64,000 nucleotides of DNA from Theocolax elegans (taxonomy: Eukaryota > Arthropoda > Insecta > Hymenoptera > Cerocephalidae): NCBI GenBank assembly GCA_026168455.1, contig CM047427.1:10941505-11005504 (forward strand). Direction: 5' to 3'. The position numbers and the translations under genes were made by a program. Under the pieces are notes generated by a model that worked only from the letters and a program-made list of their open reading frames with translations, made no database searches and was not told the DNA's origin. Shown piece after piece: positions 46,238 to 57,289 of this stretch (the stretch's first letter is position 1; the number at the start of each line of letters is the position of its first letter).

Positions 46238-48550
46238 ATGGCAAGTAAACCAACAGTGAAATCTACTACTAAATCGAAAGAAATTAGATTATATAAATTC
46301 AATGCTGCTTGGGAAAATGAGACATGGGCAAAAGGTAAAATAATAAGAGCAGTTTTTTGAAATTATAAATTAAAAAAAATAATATTGTAAAATTATGCCG
46401 TAATTTATAAACGTTCAATATATATATTTTTCTTTCACGACGATAACTTTTTTTAATGCAGGATGGCTAGTCAAAAATGGAGATACACATAATGTAAATA
46501 AATAAGCGTTTTGTCAAGTGTGTCGTAAACCTTTGCGAGCTCACCCTACAGATTTAAAAGCTCATAGCACGAGAGATTCACACATCCAGCAGTTTGAAAG
46601 TTTAAGTGTTAAGAGTCAACCAAAAATAACTTCAATTTGCAAAACACAAACGGATAAAAAGAAAGAAAACCACGAAAGAGATTTGAAATTAGCAGTGTAC
46701 ATTGCAACGCATTCAAGCATAAGGAGTGTAGATCATCTTACTGAAATTTTGAAAGTCTTAAGTCTACAAGATCTCAAATTGCACAAGACTAAATGTGGAA
46801 ATTTGATAAAATATGTGATAGCACCAAATATGCTAAAAGAGTTAATAGACGACGTTGGTGATTGCCCTTACTCACTGATTATTGATGAGTCGACTGATGT
46901 TTCAACGATGAAGTTTCTGTGTCTTTGCATAAAATATTTTAGTCACAAACAAAATAAAGTAATTACTAATTATTTAGGTTTAATCGAAGTGGTGAAAACA
47001 GATGCTGATACATTGTGCAGTGCGATTATTAAGTACTCTGCAGAAATAAATTTAAATTTGAAAAATTTAATTGCCTTAGGGACAGATGGAGGAAGCAACC
47101 TCTGTGGGAAAAATCATTCAGTTTATACACTGCTAAGAGAACAATTTAATGCTAATTTACAATTGGTTCGATGCATCTGTCATTCACTGAACAATGCAGC
47201 TTCAGCTGCTGCAAACCACTTTCCAGCAAATATTGAATTTTTATGCAGGGAAATTTATAACTGGTTCAATCACAGTGCAATAAGAAAGTCAGAGTACATG
47301 ACAACTTGGGAAACAATAAATGCTGATGCTGAAAGTGATGATGAACTTAAGGATGATGAGATTTTAAAAGCTTCTACAGGTAATGAAAAAAACAGAAAAA
47401 AGAAAAAGCAAAAAATGTTAAAATTTGTACAGTTATCAGCAACCAGGTGGTTGGCAAGGTACAATGTTGTAAAAATTATTTTACTTCATTATATACCTCT
47501 AAAAACTCATTTTGATTTGGTAGTTAATACGGAGAAAGATTTTACGGCAAGGATGATAGCTGACATGCTAAAGGATCATAGTAATTACTTGTATTTATTA
47601 ATTATAAAACCGATATTAGGAGAAATCAATTATGTGAACGCATCTTTTCAAAGTACGTTCGTCGATTTAGGAGCCGCACACGACGATTTGAAAGATCTGT
47701 TGTTATTGCTAGCTAGGAAGATCATGAAATCAGGGTTTTTGAGCGAAGGTTTGGACTTAATGTTAAAAAATTTAGATAACGAATTAGCTTACTTACCAGT
47801 CGAAAAAGCCGACTTTGGTATAGAGTATAAAAATGCATTATTTAATTGCAATATTTCAAAAGATATTCAATTGAATATTGAAACGAGAGCATTTAAGTTT
47901 ATAAAAACTTTGTGTGTTGAGTTATCAAAAAGACTACCGGTCAATTTAACTTTGACCATAAATTAAAATTTTTATCTCCTTCTGTTTGTTTATCTCAAAC
48001 CTTACGACCCCGGTTTTCTGATTTACCGTTTTCAACTTACTTTTTGCCATCTAGTAAATTAGGCACTCTTGAAAACCAATGGAATAAATTATTAACAGTA
48101 GATTGGGTATTCCAGTTTGGCGATGATGCTATTAAAAATAGTAACACATTTTGGCCGATTGTGTATTCATTTAAAAATGCAGGTGGAAAGATAGTATTTA
48201 AGGAGCTTGCGACTTACGCTCTTACGCTTTTGTCATTCCCCTCCAGTAATGCAGTCGTAGAACGCGTGTTTTCAATTATGAATCAAGTAAAAACCAAAAT
48301 CCGCAATCACATGTTGCTTCCAATGTTAGATTCAATTTTGAGAATCCGAATGCAATTTTACGCGGATAACATGTGTTGTAAAACTTTTAAACCATCATCT
48401 GCCATGCTTGGAGATTTCAATTACAAAGTTCTTTATCCACAAATGGATAAAGAAAATAATGAAAAAAGTGACAATTTAATAGAGGAAGAGTTTGAAGTTT
48501 ATAGTTTATTAAACGCTTTTGATACGTGCATTAGTATACCGGAGTTGTAA
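46238..48550 (+). pseudogene. hAT transposase, nearly intact
   Basis: Exon 1 (46238-46334, MASKPTVKSTTKSKEIRLYK...) joins in phase through a GT-AG intron to 46462. The protein then has a BED-type zinc-finger remnant (FCQVCRKPLRAHPTDLKAH), the RNase-H-like catalytic parts LIIDESTDVS and LGTDGGSNLCGK, an acidic/Lys-rich insertion, and the C-terminal dimerisation region with the catalytic Glu (FPSSNAVVERVFSIMNQVKT). Two defects are seen: a TAA at 46503-46505 just before the zinc finger, and a frameshift near 47945-47966 that moves the last third (48044-48550) to another frame. With catalytic residues kept and only two lesions, decay is recent. The related family includes ZNF862/DUF4371-type transposases. 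Confidence 0.9.
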
Positions 48551-49005
48551 AAACAATATAATTATATTTAAATACATGAACGTATATTTTATATTACCAA
48601 TAAATAAATTAATTATTTTCACCACATTGTTTAATTATATTTTATAATCAGATGCAAAACTGCCTGTTTAATTTTACATCTTTAATTACATTTTATAATC
48701 AGATGCAATAATTTCAACTAATGTTAAATATAATTTATCAGTTTTGTAATTTAACAATAAAAAAATTACTTTTCATATTTTTCTATTTTTTAAATAATTC
48801 CTGTTTTCATCCTTTTTAATTCACTAAAATATATGCAGGGTGTCTAGATTTAAATATATGCAATTATGCTGATAACATTTTATTTGCTCATACTCAAGTC
48901 CGGATGCGGGGATTAATGAATTTTCAGTGAAGAATAGGATTAATTATTTCGTTTTCGCGCTCTGGCGATTTCTGGCGATTTTTGTCCGGTAGGTGGCGAC
49001 ACCAC

Positions 49006-50606
49006 GTTTGCCCATACTGGCCTTTAGTGCACATTCCCATTTGGGGTGGCATCGAAGGCACAAAGAATCCATCATTATCATCTAATAATAAATCTGATCT
49101 ATTTATAATAGATAAAACCTCCTGATGATCCACTAGTAAATAAGATCTACATAACAAACGCTTAAAATCTAATTGAGGATCATTGTGAATTACCCTAAAA
49201 GAAGACTTCCCTACATTAAAATTATCTGTATCATCAGGATTTTCTTTATCCATATGTACAGCAATTAGCTTTAGACCATCACTTCCTGTCAATATTGTAG
49301 GCTTAATGGGTCCTTTCTTTTTATCAGCTGAACCAGATGATGAAGCATCACTATCAGACTTCGTTTCTACTTTTGTGGTATCTACTAACTTCTTTGGTTT
49401 CTCTCGCTTAATAGCGATAGATTCATTCCAAGACGTTAATGGATTAATATACTTAGATAACGGTAATTAAAAAGATTTTGCTTCTTCTCCCTTACCTTTC
49501 TTCGCACTAAGAACACCTTCAGGAAAACTATGTTCAGGAACCCAAGTATAACTATCCTTGGGAAAATTATCCATCACATTATTTATTACAATCTGTCTTT
49601 GAAAGCCTTTTAAACCTTTCGAGTTAAAATCCTCATCTGCTCTCATATAAACGAGGACTTCTATTTTCTGAGCTGCAATTTCACAGGCCTTATTTCATTC
49701 ATAAAAGTTATATTAAACCTTGTATGTATATCCATCCCTATACTATAAGTTCTATGCTTTTGAAAATCTGTATACACACTACCAGTCCGACCAAACTTTC
49801 CTGAGGATCTACGCATAACCGTGTCATATATATACATGGGACACGAAACGATACACTCTTCTGTTCTCCTAAGTGAAAAACTATAACATACGTTGAGTTA
49901 ATTTCTGTAACTTTCTTCGTAGTTCGTGCAAATTCAGCAGACAACATTAATGCTTCCGTATGGAACAGATTACTTACAAAATCTAATCTTATTTCTATAG
50001 CTCCGCTCCAAAAAGCATAATTTGCGCAAGCATATTTTAAAGGTATACATTCACCGTTACTATCTCTCTTATTTTCCCGTAAAGTCCGGTCAACAATAAA
50101 ACTAAATATTCGAGTACCTTCTCCATGGTTTGTATTCCATTTAAATACTCTATGGAGCCCCCAAATTCGCGCCATATTAAAATAACTCTTTGATTCCTCT
50201 GTAACTGAACTTACTTCCTTACTTACACTCGATGTTGAATCTAACTTTAGAAACTGTGAATCATTATTTCTTACACCCGAACTAAAATTCCAGCGTGGAC
50301 GCGGTATTACCACAGAATTCTGATTGTCCATCTGTACTTTCGCTAAATACGACATACCAGTAAATTCAGCATGTAAGATTCTATAAAATGTCCTACTGCC
50401 TACAGTAGACGTTCCATCGATACCCGTATTAAGGGACTAAGAACTTGAACGTACACCCTATAATATTTAGACGGCCGAACAGCATCATTGGAATTTTCAT
50501 TCTTTACTAATCTAAGCCAAGGCCTATGATATCACTCAACAATACTGGAGAGGACGGGCGAAGTCCATTTACCAGTGACGTCCCAATATCTCAAGTATTG
50601 CTGAGC
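49006..50606 (-). pseudogene. Endogenous picorna-like virus, capsid region
   Basis: Minus-strand ORFs 50355-49738 and 49292-49006, with shorter open pieces at about 50606-50527 and 50525-50400, are consecutive parts of a capsid polyprotein. Recognisable jelly-roll features include PRPRWNFSSG, FWSGAIEIRLDFVSN-LFH and a VLVYMRADEDF strand, followed by a Ser/Lys-rich inter-domain stretch at about 49310-49420. Damage includes an in-frame TAA at 49467-49469 and frameshifts near 49700, 50380 and 50525. The right limit is sharp at about 50606, where foldback repeat sequence begins. The left limit at about 49006 is the hAT element, after which the virus resumes at 44930. The start of the polyprotein and the polymerase are absent from the window. 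Confidence 0.8.
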
Positions 50607-51439
50607 TATGTAAAATAATAACTCATATATATACATGCATTGTATACAAATTTTAATAATAATTTTTATAATTTTAATGTTTCTATATAATACTATTTTT
50701 GTGAAAATAGTCATTTATGCAGTCGATCATCGCATTGACAGTAAGGCGGACTGTATTAATACCAGCCACTTTAAAAACTTCACAGGATGAGTGTTTGAAA
50801 AAAGACCAAGACAAGCTAAGTCAAAATAAAAAATTTGATTGATTGTAGTATAAAATTAAAAAAAAACGAAAAATAAGAAAGAAAGGAAAAGAAAATTTAT
50901 TGTATTTCGCCCTGAGTATGCCTGGTGGGCTCATCAGTAGAGTCCAGGCATCTCGTCTCTAGATACAGATGAATGATATAATACAAAAATTTTGAAAAAC
51001 AGCTCTATTCCGTCGAGGAAGACATGGAATATATATGCCCCACCGATAGCAAACATTAGTAAGTGCCACATATTACCAGGTAGCCCCTTAACGCATTTAC
51101 ATAGAATTAATGTCTTAAACGTCAGAATATTGCCATATAAAGCATTTTGTGATCTAATGCCATTTAATTTTAAAATTTGAATTTTTTCAACTATTGGAAC
51201 ATTCGTGAATCTATTGCTTGTTCACACTATAAGTTATATGATAAATGAATTTATTGATCTCCACAAGCCAAAGACTATTCCTCACAACTCAGTAAGGCGG
51301 ACTGTATTAATACCAGCCACGTTAAAAACCTCACAGGATGAGTGTCAGACTTAATATATTTTATTTTAAAAGTATGGGGTAAATCAACCAGACTTTCTCC
51401 CACACATTTTACTAGACTTTATAATGATTTTTAAAAGGA

Positions 51440-51950
51440 GAATTCAACCAGACTTTCTCCCAGACTTCTCCCTCATCGAATCTTCGTCGCACTGTATCTT
51501 CAAAACATAAAATTTATATTGTATCTAATTCATAGAAACAATACATCTTCGACATGTTTTGAGCTATCGAACGCACAAAACCACTAGATACTTATCTATC
51601 ACATATGAAAAAAGTCACCAATGTTTTTCGTGTATCTCGCGACAACAAACTGGTGAAATGGTTAGGGTACAAAACGATATGAAAACCAACTTCAATTTGA
51701 TGATTGTGTTTTTATAATTGTAACCTAACCATTTCATCAGTTTGTTGTCGCGAGATACACGAAAAACATCAATAACTTTTTTCATATGTGATAGATAAGT
51801 ATCTGGTGGTTTTGTGAGTTCGATAGCTCAAAACATGTCGAGGATGTATTGTTTCTATTGATTAGATACAATATAAATTTTATATTTGGCAGATGCAGTG
51901 CGACGAAGATTCGACGAGGGAGAAGTCTGGGAGAAAGTCTGGTTGAATTC
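51440..51950. repeat. Palindromic unit 1
   Basis: GAATTCAACCAGACTTTCTC to its inverse ending GTCTGGTTGAATTC, with arms of about 230 bp (CATCGAATCTTCGTCGCACT facing GTGCGACGAAGATTCGACG) around a ~60-bp loop. Confidence 0.93.
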
Positions 51951-52230
51951 TCCCAGACTTTTAAAAATAATATATAAGTCTAGTAAAATGTGCGGGAGAA
52001 AGTCTGGTTAATTTTCCAATTTTTAAAATAATTTGTTTACCTGTGTGGTTAAAGTGGCTTATTAATCTCCGACTTTTGAAATAAATTTTGGCTGTGGCAA
52101 TAAATTCATATATCATCAGCTAGATTGTAATTTTGTAACTTTTTCTATACGGTTCCCAACATTATTTCCGTAGGAACAATTCTTACAAAATCAATTTTTT
52201 CTATTCAATTCTTCCTGATCTTTCGCATAT

Positions 52231-52443
52231 ATCTTCCAAACATAAAATTTATATTGTATCTAATTCATAGAAACAATACATCTTCGACATGTTTTGAGCT
52301 ATCGAACGCACAAAACCACTAGATACTTATCTATCACATATGAAAAAAGTCACCAATGTTTTTCGTGTATCTCGCGACAACAAACTGGTGAAATGGTTAG
52401 GGTACAAAACGATATGAAAACCAACTTCAATTTGATGATTGTG
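52231..52443. repeat. Left arm only of the palindromic unit
   Basis: From TCTTCCAAACATAAAATTTA to GATGATTGTG the left arm and part of the loop are present. The sequence then switches at TATGTAAAATAA to the second copy of the tandem duplication. This marks the duplication breakpoint, with a short shared TATGTAAAATAA at the junction. Confidence 0.9.
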
Positions 52444-53274
52444 TATGTAAAATAATAACTCATATATATACATGCATTGTATACAAATTTTAATAATAAT
52501 TTTTATAATTTTAATGTTTCTATATAATACTATTTTTGTGAAAATAGTCATTTATGCAGTCGATCATCGCATTGACAGTAAGGCGGACTGTATTAATACC
52601 AGCCACTTTAAAAACTTCACAGGATGAGTGTTTGAAAAAAGACCAAGACAAGCTAAGTCAAAATAAAAAATTTGATTGATTGTAGTATAAAATTAAAAAA
52701 AAACGGAAAATAAGAAAGAAAGGAAAAGAAAATTTATTGTATTTCGCCCTGAGTATGCCTGGTGGGCTCATCAGTAGAGTCCAGGCATCTCGTCTCTAGA
52801 TACAGATGAATGATATAATACAAAAATTTTGAAAAACAGCTCTATTCCGTCGAGGAAGACATGGAATATATATGCCCCACCGATAGCAAACATTAGTAAG
52901 TGCCACATATTACCAGGTAGCCCCTTAACGCATTTACATAGAATTAATGTCTTAAACGTCAGAATATTGCCATATAAAGCATTTTGTGATCTAATGCCAT
53001 TTAATTTTAAAATTTGAATTTTTTCAACTATTGGAACATTCGTGAATCTATTGCTTGTTCACACTATAAGTTATATGATAAATGAATTATTGATCTCCAC
53101 AAGCCAAAGACTATTCCTCACAACTCAGTAAGGCGGACTGTATTAATACCAGCCACGTTAAAACCTCACAGGATGAGTGTCAGACTTAATATATTTTATT
53201 TTAAAAGTATGGGGTAAATCAACCAGACTTTCTCCCACACATTTTACTAGACTTTATAATGATTTTTAAAAGGA
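52444..53274. repeat. Second copy of the duplicated filler
   Basis: Matches 50606-51439 with isolated differences such as ACGGAAAATAAG against ACGAAAAATAAG and two missing bases near 53090 and 53160. Confidence 0.9.
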
Positions 53275-54002
53275 GAATTCAACCAGACTTTCTCCCAGAC
53301 TTCTCCCTCATCGAATCTTCGTCGCACTGTATCTTCCAAACATAAAATTTATATTGTATCTAATTCATAGAAACAATACATCTTCGACATGTTTTGAGCT
53401 ATCGAACGCACAAAACCACTAGATACTTATCTATCACATATGAAAAAAGTCACCAATGTTTTTCGTGTATCTCGCGACAACAAACTGGTGAAATGGTTAG
53501 GGTACAAAACGATATGAAAACCAACTTCAATTTGATGATTGTGTTTTTATAATTGTAACCTAACCATTTCATCAGTTTGTTGTCGCGAGATACACGAAAA
53601 ACATCAATAACTTTTTTCATATGTGATAGATAAGTATCTGGTGGTTTTGTGAGTTCGATAGCTCAAAACATGTCGAGGATGTATTGTTTCTATTGATTAG
53701 ATACAATATAAATTTTATATTTGGCAGATGCAGTGCGACGAAGATTCGACGAGGGAGAAGTCTGGGAGAAAGTCTGGTTGAATTCTCCTTTTAAAAATCA
53801 TTATAAAGTCTAGTAAAATGTGTGGGAGAAAGTATGGCTTATTTATCCCAGACTTTTAAAATAAAATATATTAAGTCTGACACTCATCCTGTGAGGTTTT
53901 TAACGTGGCTGGTATTAATACAGTCCGCCTTACTGAGTTGTGAGGAATAGTCTTTGGCTTGTGGAGATCAATAAATTCATTTATCATATAACTTATAGTG
54001 TG
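53060..54002. mobile_element. 943-bp foldback with perfect-looking outer ends
   Basis: CACACTATAAGTTATATGAT at 53060 faces ATCATATAACTTATAGTGTG ending at 54002. Pairing continues inward through GTAAGGCGGACTGTATTAAT and the CTTTCTCCCACAC sub-repeats to palindromic unit 2. This is the clearest complete foldback in the cluster. Confidence 0.88.
53275..53785. repeat. Palindromic unit 2
   Basis: GAATTC to GAATTC, nearly identical to unit 1, at the centre of the 943-bp foldback. Confidence 0.93.
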
Positions 54003-54107
54003 TAATTTCTGTAACTTTCTTCGTAGTTCGTGCAAATTCAGCAGACACATTAATGCTTCCGTATGGAACAGATTACTTACAAAATCTAATCTTATTTCTA
54101 TAGCTCC
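54003..54107 (-). pseudogene. 105-bp captured fragment of the viral capsid copy
   Basis: From TAATTTCTGTAACTTTCTTC to TTCTATAGCTCC it matches 49899-50004 of the neighbouring viral copy in the same orientation, differing by one missing base (CAGACACATT against CAGACAACATT). It lies exactly between the end of the 943-bp foldback and the start of palindromic unit 3. Confidence 0.95.
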
Positions 54108-54596
54108 AGACTTCTGCCTCATCGAATCTTCGTCGCACTGTATCTTCCAAACATAAAATTTATATTGTATCTAATTCATAGAAACAATACATCTTCGACA
54201 TGTTTTGAGCTATCGAACGCACAAAACCACTAGATACTTATCTATCACATATGAAAAAAGTCACCAATGTTTTTCGTGTATCTCGCGACAACAAACTGGT
54301 GAAATGGTTAGGGTACAAAACGATATGAAAACCAACTTCAATTTGATGATTGTGTTTTTATAATTGTAACCTAACCATTTCATCAGTTTGTTGTCGCGAG
54401 ATACACGAAAAACATCAATAACTTTTTTCATATGTGATAGATAAGTATCTGGTGGTTTTGTGAGTTCGATAGCTCAAAACATGTCGAGGATGTATTGTTT
54501 CTATTGATTAGATACAATATAAATTTTATATTTGGCAGATGCAGTGCGACGAAGATTCGACGAGGGAGAAGTCTGGGAGAAAGTCTGGTTGAATTC
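54108..54596. repeat. Palindromic unit 3
   Basis: Starts AGACTTCTGCCTCATCG (one substitution against the other units) and ends GTCTGGTTGAATTC. Its left flank is the captured viral fragment. Confidence 0.93.
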
Positions 54597-55074
54597 TCCC
54601 AGACTTTTAAAAATAATTATAAAGTCTAGTAAAATGTGCGGGAGAAAGTCTGGTTAAATTCTTCCAGATTTTAAAAATAATTATAAAGTCTAGTAAACTG
54701 TGTGGGAGAAAGTATGGCTTATTTATCCCAGACTTTTAAAATAAAATATATTAAGTATGGCAAAAAGTAAGGGATAGTCTCATCAGCTAGACTTTGCCAA
54801 GACTTTATAAGCCTGACTTTTCCTAGACGTTCCCAGGACTTTTTTTACACGGGTCGCTACATCAATTCCCCCTCATATTTGAATCTTGCAATTTTTTTTT
54901 CAATTTAAAAATGGTTTCAATTTACTAAATATTATTTAATACAAAGCATAATATAATTCACGGATACATATCTTTTAATCGTCCGTAAATTACGATAAAA
55001 CCAAGAAATATGTATCTGTAATAATTTTGTAGTCAAATTTACTAAACGGAATAAAGTATGAACAAAGTAAAAGT
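54597..55074. repeat. Cluster arm, copy A
   Basis: TCCCAGACTTTTAAAAATAA through TTTTTTTACACGGGTCGCTA to GAACAAAGTAAAAGTAA; repeated almost base for base at 56234-56715. Confidence 0.93.
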
Positions 55075-55728
55075 AATGATTTTTAAAAGGAGAATTCAAC
55101 CAGACTTTCTCCCACACATTTTACTAGACTTTATAATGATTTTTAAAAGGAGAATTCAACCAGACTTTCTCCCACACATTTTACTAGACTTTATAATGAT
55201 TTTTAAAAGGAGAATTCAACCAGACTTTCTCCCACACATTTTACTAGACTTTATAATGATTTTTAAAAGGAGAATTCAACCAGACTTTCTCCCACACATT
55301 TTACTAGACTTTATAATGATTTTTAAAAGGAGAATTCAACCAGACTTTCTCCCACACATTTTACTAGACTTTATAATGATTTTTAAAAGGAGAATTCAAC
55401 CAGACTTTCTCCCACACATTTTACTAGACTTTATAATGATTTTTAAAAGGAGAATTCAACCAGACTTTCTCCCACACATTTTACTAGACTTTATAATGAT
55501 TTTTAAAAGGAGAATTCAACCAGACTTTCTCCCACACATTTTACTAGACTTTATAATGATTTTTAAAAGGAGAATTCAACCAGACTTTCTCCCACACATT
55601 TTACTAGACTTTATAATGATTTTTAAAAGGAGAATTCAACCAGACTTTCTCCCACACATTTTACTAGACTTTATAATGATTTTTAAAAGGAGAATTCAAC
55701 CAGACTTTCTCCCACACATTTTACTAGA
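55075..55728. repeat. 60-bp tandem array, 11 copies
   Basis: A 60-bp unit (ATTTTTAAAAGGAGAATTCA, then ACCAGACTTTCTCCCACACA, then TTTTACTAGACTTTATAATG) is repeated without a visible difference, the last copy cut at TTTTACTAGA. The unit also occurs once at about 51424 and 53263. Because 60 is a multiple of three it makes a 271-codon open frame that is not a gene. Perfect identity points to very recent expansion or to an assembly effect. Confidence 0.97.
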
Positions 55729-56233
55729 ATTAACCAGACTTTCTCCCAGACTTCTCCCTCATCGAATCTTCGTCGCACTGTATCTTCAAAACATAAAATT
55801 TATATTGTATCTAATTCATAGAAACAATACATCTTCGACATGTTTTGAGCTATCGAACGCACAAAACCACTAGATACTTATCTATCACATATGAAAAAAG
55901 TCACCAATGTTTTTCGTGTATCTCGCGACAACAAACTGGTGAAATGGTTAGGGTACAAACGATATGAAACCAACTTCCAATTTGATGATTGTGTTTTTAT
56001 AATTGTAACCTAACCATTTCATCAGTTTGTTGTCGCGAGATACACGAAAACATCAATAACTTTTTTCATATGTGATAGATAAGTATCTGGTGGTTTTGTG
56101 AGTTCGATAGCTCAAACATGTCGAGGATGTATTGTTTCTATTGATTAGATACAATATAAATTTTATATTTGGCAGATGCAGTGCGACGAAGATTCGACGA
56201 GGGAGAAGTCTGGGAGAAAGTCTGGTTGAATTC
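55729..56233. repeat. Palindromic unit 4
   Basis: Same unit again, but with several lost bases in A runs (GGTACAAACG, ATGAAACCAAC, GAAAACATC, CTCAAACATG) compared with units 1-3. Confidence 0.93.
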
Positions 56234-56715
56234 TCCCAGACTTTTAAAAATAATTATAAAGTCTAGTAAAATGTGCGGGAGAAAGTCTGGTTAAATTCTT
56301 CCAGATTTTAAAAATAATTATAAAGTCTAGTAAACTGTGTGGGAGAAAGTATGGCTTATTTATCCCAGACTTTTAAAATAAAATATATTAAGTATGGCAA
56401 AAAGTAAGGGATAGTCTCATCAGCTAGACTTTGCCAAGACTTTATAAGCCTGACTTTTCCTAGACGTTCCCAGGACTTTTTTTACACGGGTCGCTACATC
56501 AATTCCCCCTCATATTTGAATCTTGCAATTTTTTTTTCAATTTAAAAATGGTTTCAATTTACTAAATATTATTTAATACAAAGCATAATATAATTCACGG
56601 ATACATATCTTTTAATCGTCCGTAAATTACGATAAAACCAAGAAATATGTATCTGTAATAATTTTGTAGTCAAATTTACTAAACGGAATAAAGTATGAAC
56701 AAAGTAAAAGTAATT
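56234..56715. repeat. Cluster arm, copy B
   Basis: Near-identical to 54597-55074, ending GTAAAAGTAATTATTTTT where copy A continues into the 60-bp array. Confidence 0.93.
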
Positions 56716-57289
56716 ATTTTTCAAAATTGAATTAATAAATAGTCTCATTGCCTAGTAGAAATCAAATTCCAGTCAGTAAGTATTAAACAAAATAAATGTT
56801 ATTTATTTTAGTAATATTGAAATTTATTTTTGTTATTTCATCTATTTTGTAGTTCATACTTGTAAAGATTAGGTTTGAATCCAAATTATAAAATGGTCAA
56901 GATAAAAATATCATAAGAAACCCTCAAATATTGCAACTATACGATACAAATCAGTTGTAAATAAATTGAACAACTGAAAAAGCAACCTAAATTCAGAATG
57001 AATTTATGAGTTTACGTCGTCCGAAATAAGTTTTAAGGTTACGTTCATTAACAAGGTATGTACCGTCTCCTTCATCGTAATTAGCCTTCAAAGTTTATTT
57101 ATTTCTATTTTCATACATTGTAAATTAATAAGGTAAATCGTTCTTTCCCGTTAAAATGCTCACGAATAAACATAACCGACAACCAACAGAAAATAAAAAA
57201 AGAAATTAAATTTTGTTAGAACCTAAAACAATCAACGAGTTAATACCTCAACCCAATAAATAATTAACAAGATCGAAAGATATCGATTC
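56716..57289. other. AT-rich region, no gene seen
   Basis: Unique-looking DNA after the foldback cluster; no coding frame. Confidence 0.5.

Larger units (their letters stand above)
44931..49005 (+). mobile_element. hAT transposon, about 4.1 kb
   Basis: It separates two parts of one viral reading order, so it inserted into the viral copy. The left end TGGTGTGGCCAGGTTCGGCT and the reverse complement of the right end TGGTGTCGCCACCTACCGGA share TGGTGT-GCCA, the style of hAT ends, and both ends contain TGGCGATTT-type sub-terminal repeats. The expected 8-bp duplication could not be fixed, and the outer boundaries are uncertain by a few bases. It contains a transposase (46238-48550), a tRNA-like sequence at 45242-45310, and AT-rich DNA without other genes. 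Confidence 0.75.
50606..52443. repeat. First copy of a 1.84-kb tandem duplication
   Basis: Its opening ~700 bp reappear at a constant offset of 1837 bp from 52443 (for example TATGTAAAATAATAACTCAT at both starts), with only a few single-base differences. It begins exactly where the viral copy ends. A short ORF present in both copies (50992 and 52829) is a by-product. Confidence 0.9.
50607..56715. mobile_element. Foldback-type repeat cluster
   Basis: Six kilobases built from a few modules in both orientations: a ~500-bp palindrome, an ~840-bp non-palindromic filler, 60-bp units carrying ACCAGACTTTCTCCCACAC, and a ~460-bp AT-rich arm ending near GAACAAAGTAAAAGTAA. Long terminal inverted repeats made of short tandem sub-repeats recall Foldback/Galileo elements of Drosophila. 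No transposase is present. It directly adjoins the viral copy and contains a piece of it. Confidence 0.75.

Noticed and set aside
50992..53017. Identical 62-codon ORFs at 50992-51180 and 52829-53017
   Set aside because: They are duplicates produced by the 1.84-kb tandem duplication, not evidence of selection on a protein.
53871..54122. 83-codon minus-strand ORF carrying a capsid-like start
   Set aside because: It is a chance fusion of the captured 105-bp viral fragment with foldback sequence.
55075..55728. Regular array considered as a CRISPR-like or spacer array
   Set aside because: Units are identical end to end with no variable spacers, and the DNA is eukaryotic.
55058..55873. 271-codon open frame made of 20-residue repeats
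   Set aside because: It exists only because the 60-bp unit is a multiple of three and lacks stops in this frame. The sequence is part of inverted-repeat DNA, with no promoter, signal peptide or splice context.
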